Assembly (NCBI GenBank): GCA_003164815.1
Contig: PLUF01000075.1
Location: 1-64,000 of the forward strand
Reading direction: 5' to 3'
Source of the DNA: Candidatus Gagatemarchaeum stordalenia
GTDB taxonomy: Archaea; Thermoproteota; Nitrososphaeria; Nitrososphaerales; Gagatemarchaeaceae
Length of the DNA stretch: 64,000 nucleotides
Under the pieces are notes generated by a model that saw only the letters and a list, made by a program, of their open reading frames with translations, was not told where the DNA came from and searched no databases. Shown piece after piece: positions 1-8,881 of this stretch; the stretch's first letter is position 1; every line of letters begins with the position of its first letter. The position numbers were made by a program, and so were the translations under genes.

Positions 1-866
1 AGGTTCGGACCCGCAATGATGGTCATGTCGAGGTAGTTCGTGAGGAGGGCGATGTTGTTGTAGATGACCGGGAAGAGGAGAATGAAGAGGACGGCAATCA
101 CGAAGTCGAGGACGACGTTCTTCCTCTCGTCTCCCGTGTACGACTTGTTCGCGAGGGCGATGAGGAACCCGCCTCCCGCCAGGATTATTGCAATGATGAA
201 GATGAAATCGTAGAATCCCTGCAAAGGAAGTCCGCAAGGAGATGTCGTCGGGGCGCAGTGGACGGTCGTGCCCAGGGTCGTCTCGTTGAACATGGGCATC
301 TCCATTACCAGCTGGAACATCTGGGTGGACCCTCCGGTCACTGAAACCGTCACCGTGGAGTTCGCGAGGACGCACGGCCCCCCGGTGCAGCCCGGCTGGT
401 TCGAAGCGGCCACCCAATACGTGTAACCGTCTATGACGGGCTGGCAGAAGTTAGAGTCGACCTGCGGGTTGTTGACCGAGGATTGGCTCTGGCTCGGGAA
501 GCTCAAGGGGTTCGGGCTGAAATCAGCTTGCGTGAGGGTCAGAGTCTGCGTCTCGGGCTTGTCCGTCGCCTTGTCCTGGCCGTAGATCGTCATCGAGCCT
601 GTGAGGTACACATTCCCTGAGTAGGTCCCAGACATCCCCACCCCGCCGCTCGCCTGGTAGTAGCCATGGGAGGGGAAGAGAGGGAATCCACAGCCGAAGG
701 GGCTGACAGCGTTCAGGTTAATGCTCGGGGAGAGGTTCAGGGACCCGGGCCCGCTGGCAAGTACCGAGGGGATCGCGAAAGAGGCGAGGAGGATGATGAA
801 GACTGCGAGGCGCGCGCTCTTCCTGTAGTAAGATGCGACCTGCCTGACAGTCTTCCTGATGGTCAT
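1..866 (-). CDS. Polytopic membrane protein, VirB6/TrbL-like candidate (partial, runs off the left edge)
   Basis: Translating the minus strand from ATG at 866 gives an uninterrupted reading frame to base 1. It starts with a basic segment and a hydrophobic signal-like helix ending near SVLASG. An extracellular-looking region with several Cys follows, then at least two strong membrane helices (around FIFIIAIILAGGGFLIAL and FVIAVLFILLFPVIY). The lysine-rich loop between the helices and the position at the head of a VirB-like cluster fit a VirB6/TrbL-type channel protein, but no family motif is visible, so the role is inferred from context. Downstream on the same strand are the 113-aa and 192-aa membrane proteins. 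The C-terminus lies outside the window. Confidence 0.6.
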   Translation of the reverse strand, partial: MTIRKTVRQVASYYRKSARLAVFIILLASFAIPSVLASGPGSLNLSPSINLNAVSPFGCGFPLFPSHGYYQASGGVGMSGTYSGNVYLTGSMTIYGQDKATDKPETQTLTLTQADFSPNPLSFPSQSQSSVNNPQVDSNFCQPVIDGYTYWVAASNQPGCTGGPCVLANSTVTVSVTGGSTQMFQLVMEMPMFNETTLGTTVHCAPTTSPCGLPLQGFYDFIFIIAIILAGGGFLIALANKSYTGDERKNVVLDFVIAVLFILLFPVIYNNIALLTNYLDMTIIAGPN

Positions 867-933
867 CTCTCAAGAACCGTTCTGGTGGATAAAAGAAGGG
901 GAAGGGAGGGGCGCGATCCTCCCGCTGTCCCGC

Positions 934-1275
934 CTAGTCCTCCCTGGTCACGAGCAGGCTCCCTACCAGCCGGATCGCCTCGATCACGGTCACTATCGCG
1001 ACGATGAAGAGGAGCGCCGTGTTCAGCACCGTCAGCAGCACGGTCGGGAGCGTCGGCCCTCCAGGCAGCCAGAGGGCGCTCACGCCGTTGGCTGAGCATG
1101 CGGCGGCTGAGCACGCCGCTATGCCGTATCCCACGACCGGCAGGGATGCGGCTCCCGCTGCGTTCGCCAGTATGTAGACGAAGAACTGGACGATGAGCGG
1201 GACCGAGAGTGCCACAAGGAGGATGATTATCCTCTCACGGGTCTGTCCGAGGGTGTTTGCGCTTCTATTGCTCAT
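934..1275 (-). CDS. Small two- to three-helix membrane protein, VirB2-like candidate
   Basis: 113 residues. A hydrophilic N-terminus (SNRSANTLGQTRERI) is followed by a hydrophobic helix (about 16-38), a small-residue and Cys-rich stretch (GIAACSAAACSANG) and a second long helix (about 78-104) ending in a charged tail. Size and topology resemble pilin-like VirB2/TrbC or other small T4SS membrane subunits, but there is no sequence signature and this is a context call. Its start overlaps the stop of the 192-aa gene upstream by 4 nt, so the two are probably co-transcribed. The upstream-signal-peptide protein follows 67 nt downstream. Confidence 0.55.
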   Translation of the reverse strand: MSNRSANTLGQTRERIIILLVALSVPLIVQFFVYILANAAGAASLPVVGYGIAACSAAACSANGVSALWLPGGPTLPTVLLTVLNTALLFIVAIVTVIEAIRLVGSLLVTRED

Positions 1276-1850
1276 GCAGCCTTGGTTCGCTTGAGCTTAA
1301 AACGGGAGAGATGACGCTCAGGAGAGAAAGTGCGCCGTCGCGCGATAAGAGTAATTCCGATTACGGCAGCCCATATGACCAGCGGGTAGCCGCCTATCCT
1401 CTCGAGCAGGCCGCCGATTCCCGAGTGGCTACCGACCAGGAAGCCGAGGGAGCCTATCAGGCCGATGACGCCGAGTGCCTCCGTGAACCGAGCCACGCGT
1501 CTGGCTTCGACTCGAAGAGCTCTTCCCACCATTATCATGCCGATATTTCCGAGGACGATTCCCGGGATATCGAGTAAGTGGATGGCCAAGTCGACGTTGG
1601 CAGGGCTAAGTCCCGCCGCGACCTTGCCAACGCCTGCGAGCGCAAGAAGAACCAGCCCCGCGTTGCTCGACTTGCTTCTTGGCCAAATGTCACGGGTTAG
1701 GCCGACGCCCAGGAAGATCGCCACACCGGTTATCACGAACCCGGCGTTCTCTGCAAGATAGAGGGGCGAGCAGTAATAGCCCGAAAGGCCACCGATTGAG
1801 ACCGTTCCGCAGACGGTTACCCCGAGGTCGCTGACCGCGTTGCTGACCAT
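1272..1850 (-). CDS. DUF998-like multi-pass membrane protein; first helix encoded upstream of the only ATG
   Basis: 192 residues with about five membrane helices. The N-terminal SNAVSDLGV motif is typical of DUF998-type proteins, whose first helix normally precedes it. Here that helix can be read in the same frame upstream of the ATG (residues like SWIVSLSYFVGQAIAQLAWKG), back to a TAA near 2027, yet this extension contains no ATG, GTG or TTG. Either an unusual start is used, the start codon has been lost, or only the shorter protein is made. The gene overlaps the 113-aa gene by 4 nt and is divergent from the VirB3/VirB4-like operon. Function is unknown. Confidence 0.6.
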   Translation of the reverse strand: MVSNAVSDLGVTVCGTVSIGGLSGYYCSPLYLAENAGFVITGVAIFLGVGLTRDIWPRSKSSNAGLVLLALAGVGKVAAGLSPANVDLAIHLLDIPGIVLGNIGMIMVGRALRVEARRVARFTEALGVIGLIGSLGFLVGSHSGIGGLLERIGGYPLVIWAAVIGITLIARRRTFSPERHLSRFKLKRTKAA

Positions 1851-2051
1851 ACTGTATGAAGGGGGTCCTTTCCACGCGAGTTGGGCGATGGCTTGGCCGA
1901 CGAAGTACGAGAGCGAGACAATCCAGCTTATCCCACCGAAGAGAGTGGACCTTGTGGGTGTTGTGGGAAAGAGACCTTCGCGTGTCAGCCCTGAGCACCT
2001 CAGTGGTTCCTGTAGTGCTCCGTTTTAACATCATCAGTCATTATACTTTGA

Positions 2052-2717
2052 ATGTCTGAATCCATCTGGTGGCCCGATGAGGCATGGTATGAGAGAAAGT
2101 CCCTTCCTTTGGGATTCATCACGCTCTCCTTCCGCCAGCTCGGAACGATACTGCTCTCGTTGGCCGCAGCTTTCCTCGTCTCGCTCCCCTTCAGCTTCCC
2201 GATAGCTGGCGCAAGTTTCGGAGGGAGGGCAGCCGTCTTCTGCGTCGTCTTCGGCGTCGGGTATTTCATCTCGAGCAGGCCGGTCAGACTCGTGCCCACC
2301 GAACTCCAGGTTGTCTATGTCATCAGAACCAAGGGGTTGGTGAAGCTCAGGGCAGTCCTGCGAGGTCGAAATGCCAAAGAGAGCAAGCAGGAGATCGAGA
2401 ACCGGGAACCTACGGTCCAAGAGATACTCGTTGAGGACTTCAAGACCCCTATTCCCCTCGTCGTATCGGAGACCGTCAGCCAGATGGAGCACGAGGCTAT
2501 GGCTCAACTCCTCCTCGACGGGCAACTGAGAGGCGAGGATCTCGTATCACCACAGAAGCCAAGATTCAGGTTCGTCTTCAGACCTCTCCCCGAAGACATC
2601 GGGACGCATGACCTGACCGTGAGGCTCGAAGGGTCGGGAGTGCCGCTCCTCTGGATGCGCCTCTCGATCAAGGGCAGGAGCGCCGAGGCCAACGAGGCAA
2701 TCGTGAAGATTGGGTGA
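2052..2717 (+). CDS. PrgI/VirB3-like inner-membrane protein
   Basis: 221 residues. The N-terminus (SESIWWPDEAWYERKSLPLG) is followed by two adjacent membrane helices (about 30-54 and 60-78) and a long cytoplasmic region rich in charged residues. A short two-helix protein immediately before a VirB4 ATPase is the usual VirB3/PrgI arrangement in conjugation systems. This one is longer than usual because of a C-terminal extension of about 140 residues with no recognised motif. The stop overlaps the VirB4 GTG start by 4 nt (GTGA), indicating translational coupling. The assignment rests on topology and gene order. Confidence 0.6.
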   Translation: MSESIWWPDEAWYERKSLPLGFITLSFRQLGTILLSLAAAFLVSLPFSFPIAGASFGGRAAVFCVVFGVGYFISSRPVRLVPTELQVVYVIRTKGLVKLRAVLRGRNAKESKQEIENREPTVQEILVEDFKTPIPLVVSETVSQMEHEAMAQLLLDGQLRGEDLVSPQKPRFRFVFRPLPEDIGTHDLTVRLEGSGVPLLWMRLSIKGRSAEANEAIVKIG

Positions 2718-4645
2718 TCATCGAGATGACGAAAGAAAAGAGTGCGCGGGCCGTTCATCCCTCAGTGGTCTACGAGCTCAGGTCGGTCAACCTCGCCAGC
2801 CTTCCCGAGAAGGAGCAGGGCTCGGTGCTCGACAGGTTCGCATCGTTCCTCGACTCCCTGACCGAGCCAATTTCCTTCCACATCGTGCAGGACGAGAGGG
2901 AAGTCGAATCAATCGGCGCCGTCTACAGGATCCCGTACAGGAGGTTCTTTCTGAGGACTGAATCTCAGGTGGATTCTCTGGTGGCGACGCTCGGCACCAG
3001 GATGACGCGGGTCCACGGGCTCCCTGTAATCACCCCTCGCGTGGTTCATCCGAAGTTCATAGAAGACTCCAGGGGGGAGTTCGTCCAGACGTATGCGATT
3101 ACGAGGCTTGGAGGCAACATAGCCCCAGGCTTTCTGGCGCAACTCTACCAGATTGCCCACTCGATCATCGTAGATGTCGACCCGGTGGGAATCTACGACG
3201 CCAAGAAGACAGTCAGGTCATACGCCCGCTCGCTCGGCTCGAGGCTGATTCTAAGGCAGAATGAGGGCAGGTCGCTGGATCCGGAGGAACAGGCAGAGTT
3301 CGAGAGGGCTTCGAGAGCCGCCCAGCTCATCGGCGCGGGGAAGGAGAGGCTGTTCAGGACCCGCATACGAGTTGTCCTGCGCGAAAGGACCTACGGGGAC
3401 CTCGTCGAGGGCAGGAAGAAGCTCAGGCAACTCGTCGGCGGGATGGTTGGGCGGGTCGACTCTCCATCGTACTTCCAGGAGCCCCTCCTCACGGGTGTAG
3501 GTCCGAAGTACGCGACCGGGAGGTGGTTCTTCGTCACCACGTCGGGCGCGCTGAACCTCTTCCCCTTCTGCGGGCTCGACATCGTCGACCCTTCGGGGGC
3601 ATTCTTCGGGCAGAACCTGCAAACTGGGAATGCCATCCTCTACGACGTCTTTGAGAAGGAGAACTACAACATAGCCGTGATGGGCATGACCGGCCTGGGC
3701 AAGTCCACGCTGGTGAAGACGCTGATGTCCAGGATGGCCCTCCTCAACGAGGACTTGATGCTCTACGCGTTCGACAGCATCGTCTCCCCCGAGTACGCGG
3801 TCGGCCCGGACGGGACCTACGAGGGCTCGTTCGCGGGCGTCACCAAGTGCCACGTCCACAGGTTCGACCCCAAGGTCGGGGCGGGCCTGGACCCCTTCCG
3901 CGTCTTCGGCGACTGCGACCTAGCAGCAAGATTCATCGGCGACATCCTCGACCTTCCCAAAGGGGAGGACCTCGACGAGCTCCACCTCGCCTCGAGGAAG
4001 GTCTCGAACGTCCAGGAGCTGTATTCCGTCGTGCCTCAAAGCCTGAGGAAGAAGCTCGAGGCCCGCCTGCCTCCCTACGAGTTCCTCTTCAGGGGAGAGA
4101 CCACCTTCTATGACAAGATGGTCTTCGTGCTGAACGACATCGAGAACCCGGAGCTGAGGGACGCGGCACTGTTTCTGTCTTTGTCGGCCGTCTGGAGCCT
4201 GATCACTAGGACGGAGAACGACGGCAGGAGGAAGGCGGTGGTCATCGACGAGGGATGGGCGCTCGTGGAGAAGAGACCAGGCACGGGCAAGCCCTACTTC
4301 CCCATGGCCGTGGATTACGTCCCGAAGATCGCGAGGACAGGGCGGCACTACAGGACGTGCTTCCTTATCGCTACGCAGCTCGTCTCGGACTTCATGGGGA
4401 GGGGGAACGAGGTCGGCCCTGGCAGGGAGATGGTCGAGAGCTGCGCGACCAAGATAGTCCTGAGGCAGGACGAGGCTGCCAGCGCGACCCTGAAGGAGGC
4501 GTTCAGGCTGAGCGAGGTGGAGGAGAAGTTCATCGTCAATGCGAGGATTGGGCAGGGGATTCTGGTAACTCCAGAAGGTCGATTGCCTTTCTACAACATG
4601 TTGAGTGAGGAAGAGAAGAGGTTGTTCACGACGAAACCGAAATAA
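2714..4645 (+). CDS. virB4: VirB4/TraC-type conjugation ATPase
   Basis: 643 residues, close to the usual VirB4 length. Walker A is GMTGLGKST near residues 322-330. Walker B is VVIDEGWALV near 508-517, followed by the ATQLVSDF segment typical of VirB4/TraG-type ATPases. The N-terminal 300 residues match the position of the membrane-associated VirB4 N-domain. In conjugative and T4SS systems this hexameric ATPase energises pilus biogenesis and substrate transfer at the inner face of the membrane. The start is GTG at 2714 (an ATG lies 12 nt further on), overlapping the preceding gene. A diverged C-terminal fragment of a second VirB4 lies at 32.7 kb. No VirD4 or relaxase is visible in the window. 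Confidence 0.85.
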   Translation: MIIEMTKEKSARAVHPSVVYELRSVNLASLPEKEQGSVLDRFASFLDSLTEPISFHIVQDEREVESIGAVYRIPYRRFFLRTESQVDSLVATLGTRMTRVHGLPVITPRVVHPKFIEDSRGEFVQTYAITRLGGNIAPGFLAQLYQIAHSIIVDVDPVGIYDAKKTVRSYARSLGSRLILRQNEGRSLDPEEQAEFERASRAAQLIGAGKERLFRTRIRVVLRERTYGDLVEGRKKLRQLVGGMVGRVDSPSYFQEPLLTGVGPKYATGRWFFVTTSGALNLFPFCGLDIVDPSGAFFGQNLQTGNAILYDVFEKENYNIAVMGMTGLGKSTLVKTLMSRMALLNEDLMLYAFDSIVSPEYAVGPDGTYEGSFAGVTKCHVHRFDPKVGAGLDPFRVFGDCDLAARFIGDILDLPKGEDLDELHLASRKVSNVQELYSVVPQSLRKKLEARLPPYEFLFRGETTFYDKMVFVLNDIENPELRDAALFLSLSAVWSLITRTENDGRRKAVVIDEGWALVEKRPGTGKPYFPMAVDYVPKIARTGRHYRTCFLIATQLVSDFMGRGNEVGPGREMVESCATKIVLRQDEAASATLKEAFRLSEVEEKFIVNARIGQGILVTPEGRLPFYNMLSEEEKRLFTTKPK

Positions 4646-4740
4646 GTCACAGCTTAGAGAATCCGTCCTACCTTTGATGCACCCATCGATCTATTTCGTT
4701 TGATGGTGCTCTTCCTTCGGATGCCGTCTGCGTTATTCCC

Positions 4741-5469
4741 CTACTTCCATCTTGTAAGTATCTCCTCCCTGCGGAAAGTCGCCCTCGAGACGAAGAAGAG
4801 CAGCACATCCACCACGAGCAAGGCTGCTGCGATTATCAGCAGATTGCTGGCTTCTCCGAGATTGATCAGGTTGAGTTCCCCAGCGAGGTACACCCCCATA
4901 AACGGAATGACAGCCAGTGCCCCGAGTTGTTGTCCTGTCCTGACGTCGGCCACCCTCGAGGAGACGATGACGTTAACTTGCACACTCATCAACAACGCGA
5001 GCGGAAGAAGCAAGAGTATGACAATGGCTGAATTCCAGTCTGGGAAGTAGTAGTAACCAAGCTTGTCCTTGGTGGTCAGGTCCATGAGAAGCATGAAGAG
5101 CGCGGAGCCTCCCAGCACCGCGGCCAGCGGCGGAAGGAAGGCAGAGATTCCCTTCCCGAGGAGTATCTCGCTGTCTGTCGTCGGTGTCGCGAGCAGCGGC
5201 TCGAGGCTCTTTTCGACCTTCTCTCCGACGATGGTGTAAGAGGCGATGGGGGTTGCGAGGTACGCAGCCAGGATCACATAGAAGAAGAGGAACGCAGGCA
5301 GGAACACAACCAGCTCGGCTGGGGACTTGTGGGCGACGTAGCCTATCACCGCCGGGATGAGCACGGCGATGAGAAAGGGAATGACGAACAACGTATAGAG
5401 GATGTTCTTCTTCTTGCGGAGGGTCTTGAAATCCTTCGCCGCTATGATCCAAGACTTGGAGAGCCGCAC
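4741..5469 (-). CDS. ABC-2 type transporter permease
   Basis: 242 residues with six predicted membrane helices. The N-terminus (IIAAKDFKTLRKKKNILYTLF) is the cytoplasmic segment typical of NatB/CcmB-like ABC-2 permeases, and a coupling-helix-like segment (KVEKSLEPLLATPTTDSEILLGK) follows the second helix, as in this family. It lies 5 nt downstream of the ABC ATPase gene on the same strand, so the two form an exporter operon. The substrate cannot be told from sequence; such pairs export ions, lipids, peptides or drugs. Confidence 0.85.
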   Translation of the reverse strand: MRLSKSWIIAAKDFKTLRKKKNILYTLFVIPFLIAVLIPAVIGYVAHKSPAELVVFLPAFLFFYVILAAYLATPIASYTIVGEKVEKSLEPLLATPTTDSEILLGKGISAFLPPLAAVLGGSALFMLLMDLTTKDKLGYYYFPDWNSAIVILLLLPLALLMSVQVNVIVSSRVADVRTGQQLGALAVIPFMGVYLAGELNLINLGEASNLLIIAAALLVVDVLLFFVSRATFRREEILTRWK

Positions 5470-5474
5470 GGTTC

Positions 5475-6416
5475 CTAACTTCCCCCTTCCCTTACAAGCT
5501 TCAGGTAGACGTCCTCTAATGAGGCGCCGACTATCGTCGCAGACTGGATGTGTCCACCGGCCTTGATGATTGCCTCGATCAAAACGGCGTTCTGCTTCTC
5601 AGGGTCGCTCAACGCGACCTCTAGCTTGTTCCCTTCTGCTGTGACGTTACCCACACCAGGGAGCTTTCTCACTTCCGCCAGAATAGCGTCCGTCGCTTGC
5701 TCCTGAAGCAGCACGACTGTCTTTCTGGTGCCTCCTCCGCTGCTCAGCGCCCTCTCGAGCTCCTGCGGAGTGCCCGTCGCGATGAGCTTGGTGCTCAGGA
5801 TCCCGATCCTGTCGCATACCCTCTGGGCTTCGTCCAGGTTGTGCGTGTTGAGGAAGATGGTCTTCTTCTCCTTCTTCAGCTCGAGGATGAAGTCCCTGAC
5901 CGTCTTCGCCGATTCCGGGTCCAGGTTCGCCGTCGGCTCGTCCATGAAAAGCACCTTGGGGTCGTGGATGAGCGAGCGCGCCACCGCGAGCTTCTGTTTC
6001 ATCCCCTTGGAGAAGGTCCCGGCGGCGACGTCCTTCTTCTCCCACAGCCCGAGCAACTTTAGGAAGCGTTCGATATTCTCCTTCCTTTGCGCCTCGGTGC
6101 AGTCGTAGAGCTTCCCGTAGAAATCGAGGTTGTCGTAGGCGCTCAGGTCGTCGTAGAGGCCCACGCTGTCGGGGACGAACCCTATGAGCTTCCTAATCCT
6201 CAGTGAATCGGGTCCGTTTCCTACCTCATATCCTCCTATGCTTGCCGTTCCGCTGGTCTTGGATATGAGGCAACAGAGCATCCTAACCGTGGTGGTCTTA
6301 CCGGCTCCGTTCGGTCCCAGGAACCCAAAGACCTCTCCCTCCTCTATGCGGAGGGTGACCCCGTCGACCGCGGTCAGGTCACCGAATTTCTTGGTGAGGT
6401 TAACTGTCTCAATCAA
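5475..6416 (-). CDS. ABC transporter ATP-binding protein (NatA/CcmA-like)
   Basis: 313 residues. Walker A GPNGAGKTTTVRM is near residue 35, the LSGGQ-like signature is FSKGMKQKLAVAR near 135, and Walker B is VLFMDEPTANLDP, followed by the His switch (LNTHNLDEAQR). The extra C-terminal domain of about 90 residues is usual for ABC-2 exporters. The start is TTG at 6416. It pairs with the permease just downstream. A diverged scrap of the same N-terminus lies at 8.8 kb, so a second copy once existed nearby. Confidence 0.9.
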   Translation of the reverse strand: MIETVNLTKKFGDLTAVDGVTLRIEEGEVFGFLGPNGAGKTTTVRMLCCLISKTSGTASIGGYEVGNGPDSLRIRKLIGFVPDSVGLYDDLSAYDNLDFYGKLYDCTEAQRKENIERFLKLLGLWEKKDVAAGTFSKGMKQKLAVARSLIHDPKVLFMDEPTANLDPESAKTVRDFILELKKEKKTIFLNTHNLDEAQRVCDRIGILSTKLIATGTPQELERALSSGGGTRKTVVLLQEQATDAILAEVRKLPGVGNVTAEGNKLEVALSDPEKQNAVLIEAIIKAGGHIQSATIVGASLEDVYLKLVREGGS

Positions 6417-6587
6417 TTGAAGTCCTTCTCTTCAAAGAGCATCAGTCCTAGGACTGTAGTGAGGATCAGGTATGGCAGCATTATCGCAAAACCCTCGAGC
6501 CTCGAGACTCAGCTTGTCCCAAACGGAGCTCAAGGGGTGCGCAATGCTTCATTGTGAGAAATCAATGGCTTTCGTGAAACTCTGCCC

Positions 6588-6623
6588 ATAAATGTGATTC
6601 GACTGGTACAAAATTTGTACCCG
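6588..6623 (+). promoter_or_regulatory. TATA-like box plus palindromic operator (copy 1)
   Basis: ATAAATG is followed by a conserved ATTCGACT stretch and the 17-nt palindrome GGTACAAAATTTGTACC. The same arrangement recurs at 7605 and 9334. The palindrome sits about where transcription would start, so a repressor bound there would block initiation. The small membrane protein at 6714 is the nearest gene. Confidence 0.6.
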
Positions 6624-6713
6624 AGTCGTCTAGAAATTCGACCTGAAGGTTGAGGGATTCAACTCTCCTCGCATTTACCCGATTCCCGTCCCATCATTGA
6701 TAGGTAACCAAGA

Positions 6714-6923
6714 TTGGGTCGAAAAGCTGTAATGTTCGGATTCTGGCTGATAGGGTACGCTCTGGGCTTCGTCGCCTGGCTCGTGGCTCCATCGGTCATC
6801 AACTCGTTTCAGGGGATCGGCCTCAGCTCAGACATGGCGGGCGCGTTCGTGACTGGTCTGGCCGGGTCGATGCTCATGCTGGTCGGGGTAATAGCTTGGG
6901 GCTACTTGTCGAGCAAGCAGTAG
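6714..6923 (+). CDS. Small two-helix membrane protein
   Basis: 69 residues, TTG start at 6714 (ATG at 6732 is an alternative). It is almost entirely two hydrophobic helices (about 7-27 and 42-64) separated by a short polar loop containing SSDMAG, with a short tail SSKQ. It follows operator copy 1 by about 90 nt and shares that operator type with the membrane-protein/wHTH operon at 7.7 kb, so the two are probably controlled together. I do not recognise a family. Confidence 0.5.
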   Translation: MGRKAVMFGFWLIGYALGFVAWLVAPSVINSFQGIGLSSDMAGAFVTGLAGSMLMLVGVIAWGYLSSKQ

Positions 6924-7604
6924 CTCCATCACTCACGAGTGACGGGGGATACCCATCCGGCGCGACCTCTGGATGCTGTAGCTAGTCGGCGTGGGTCGTC
7001 GTCCAGATTCATTTGTTCTTGCTGAACCTATCGGTAGCATCCGAAAACATGGCCGGCGCCGGCACTTGCACCTTGTTACGAAATAATCTCCAGAACTAGG
7101 CAGCAATCGACTCTAGTTTGGCGACCGGGTTCGACGGAGGCAAAAGAGAGGGTGGAGGAGCGATCACAAGGGCTTCGCCGAGTGCCTGGGGGGACAACTA
7201 GAAAGTAACTTTCAGATGCAGGCCAGACCAGGAGTATGCCTCGGTCCGGAGAGGTTTCCATTGCGTCTCCTCGCGGAGACCAAGTCGCTGCTAAGCCGGG
7301 TAATCCGGAGGCTCTCCGCTCCTGAGCCAATGGGTCGAAGCCGATCCCCGGCGGCCTTTCGCGGTATGACCCTCTCCATTCCGTCAAGGCCTCCCGACGA
7401 GAGCCTGGAACCCGACTCGTAGCAAGAACAACCATATCAGAATATGGTGGCTGCCCCGAAGGATGCTCAACTCTTGAGCGGCAGGGGTCGCTTATTCCTC
7501 TTTCAGAGGAACAGCGTTGGAGTTACGACCGTTCATGTGATGATGTCGACCATCCATCGTCTCGCTGCGCACGCCGTGTTCACCGCGAGGAGTATCCCAT
7601 TCTC
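6924..7604. other. Gene-free stretch
   Basis: Open frames here (for example 7076-7435 minus) are rich in Arg, Pro and Ser and show no start context or domain-like composition. I see no coding gene, only the operator at its right end. Confidence 0.4.
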
Positions 7605-7641
7605 AAGATAAATGCGATTTGGCTGGTACAAAACTTGTACC
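7605..7641 (+). promoter_or_regulatory. TATA-like box plus palindromic operator (copy 2)
   Basis: ATAAATGCGATTTGGCT is followed by GGTACAAAACTTGTACC, one mismatch from the perfect palindrome in copies 1 and 3. It lies about 50-80 nt upstream of the membrane-protein/winged-helix operon, whose winged-helix product is the obvious candidate ligand. Confidence 0.6.
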
Positions 7642-7686
7642 CGAAGACTGATTTAGGCTTCACGCGAAGGAACCAATGGCAAGAAG

Positions 7687-8352
7687 ATGACCGAGGACGC
7701 GACAATCTCCCCAGGAGAGATCAAGAAACTGGCTGAAAGAGCCCTCGTAATCCAATCATACATCCTGAGAAGAGCCTGGGGCGTACTGTACGCCGCCCTG
7801 GGTATGTCGTGGTTTGTCACGATGTTCGTAACATCGGGGCTGAGTCTCTCCAGCGAAGGTAGCCTCATACTGAAGCTTGTGGTGAACATTGCGGCGAGCG
7901 GCACCGCCCTTATCGTTATCCTTCGAACGTTCAGACGAGCTCGCTATACTGCGGAAATCAGCAATTTGGTGATCGACAGGAGGTGGGCCGGGCCTTTCGG
8001 TTATCGAGTCATGATGCCCATGTGGACCGGGGCGTATGCGGTCGCTATTCTGACTGTCACGTTCTTCCGGGCCGAGGCAGCCCCTGTGATCCTCGCCGTC
8101 TTTGTAGTGCTAGTTGCATACCTGTGCTATGCCCTGAGGTTATCCTTCCCCTTGAGACTGCCCCTTGAGGGAATCGTGGCGCTGTCGGCTCTAGCCCTCA
8201 CCGTTGCGGGCTCGATCGTACTGCTTGCGTATGGAGGAGGCGACGCCGGGTATGCCATACTCTGGGGCTCGACCATCGTCATCTGGCTTCTTGCAGCCGC
8301 GTATGCCCGCAGACGGCCTCTACCTGAGCCAGTGGAGGACTCGGCGACTTGA
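7687..8352 (+). CDS. Multi-pass membrane protein co-expressed with a winged-helix regulator
   Basis: 221 residues with about six hydrophobic helices, a short N-terminal segment (TEDATISPGEIKKLAERAL) and a polar C-terminus. Archaeal genomes often pair a DUF-type polytopic membrane protein with a small winged-helix protein in this way. The ATG at 7687 has a purine-rich stretch (AAGGAACC) upstream. The stop overlaps the TTG start of the regulator by 4 nt. Function unknown; it may sense a signal for, or be the target of, the regulator. Confidence 0.7.
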   Translation: MTEDATISPGEIKKLAERALVIQSYILRRAWGVLYAALGMSWFVTMFVTSGLSLSSEGSLILKLVVNIAASGTALIVILRTFRRARYTAEISNLVIDRRWAGPFGYRVMMPMWTGAYAVAILTVTFFRAEAAPVILAVFVVLVAYLCYALRLSFPLRLPLEGIVALSALALTVAGSIVLLAYGGGDAGYAILWGSTIVIWLLAAAYARRRPLPEPVEDSAT

Positions 8353-8702
8353 CCGATGAACCCACCACGCGCGAGGCTCCAGGTCCATCTCCCGGCGAGA
8401 CAATCAAGTCTCTGAATGAGCAGCTGGGCGACCCAAGCCTCAAATCGTCGACCAGGATTCTCATCCTCATTCTGCTGACCATGAACAAGAGGATGAGCGC
8501 GGCTGAACTTCGGGCCGCGATGGGGCTAGGGAAGGGCAGTCTGGAGAATCACCTTGAGAAACTCGAGTCGGCCGGATATGTCAGGACTCGGAGAGTCAAG
8601 TCGTACAGTGGAAGTGGTGTGTGGCAGGATGTCGAGGTGACAGAAGATGGACGGGACGCTTGCAAGGCCCTCCTTCAGAAGATTCGTGGACTGGACCTCT
8701 AG
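8349..8702 (+). CDS. MarR/ArsR-like winged-helix transcriptional regulator
   Basis: 117 residues, TTG start overlapping the previous stop (TTGA). The core from about 38 to 110 reads as a winged helix: helix STRILILILLTM, helix-turn-helix MSAAELRAAMGLGKGSLENHLEKLESAGY, then a wing (VRTRRVKSYSGSGVWQDVEVTEDG) and a final helix. The recognition helix is around KGSLENHLEKL. This resembles the small HTH_34-type archaeal regulators. It probably autoregulates through the GGTACAAA/TTTGTACC palindromes at 6.6, 7.6 and 9.35 kb, an inference from proximity only. Confidence 0.8.
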   Translation: MTDEPTTREAPGPSPGETIKSLNEQLGDPSLKSSTRILILILLTMNKRMSAAELRAAMGLGKGSLENHLEKLESAGYVRTRRVKSYSGSGVWQDVEVTEDGRDACKALLQKIRGLDL

Positions 8703-8769
8703 ATTTCGTAGGGCAGTAACCAGTCTAGCAAGCTACCGGATGATGGAAACCCTCCCGATGAAGCAGAGA

Positions 8770-8846
8770 CTAACGTTTCGATATCCCGTCGACCGCGGTC
8801 AGGTCGCCGAACCTCCTGGTGAGGTTTTCAGTTTCAATCAGTTCGA
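8770..8846 (-). pseudogene. Fragment of an ABC ATPase N-terminus
   Basis: The minus strand reads ELIETENLTRRFGDLTAVDG before a stop, matching the start of the intact ATPase at 5475-6416 (IETVNLTKKFGDLTAVDG). Only about 25 codons remain and the Walker A region is absent, so this is the relic of a lost second ABC copy. Confidence 0.75.
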
Positions 8847-8881
8847 TCGCGTCACTGCTGCATAGCGCCATGTTCTCGGTC

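Noticed and set aside
7076-7435. 119-codon minus-strand ORF
   Set aside because: Arg/Pro/Ser-rich shadow-like composition, no start context, no relatives in the window.
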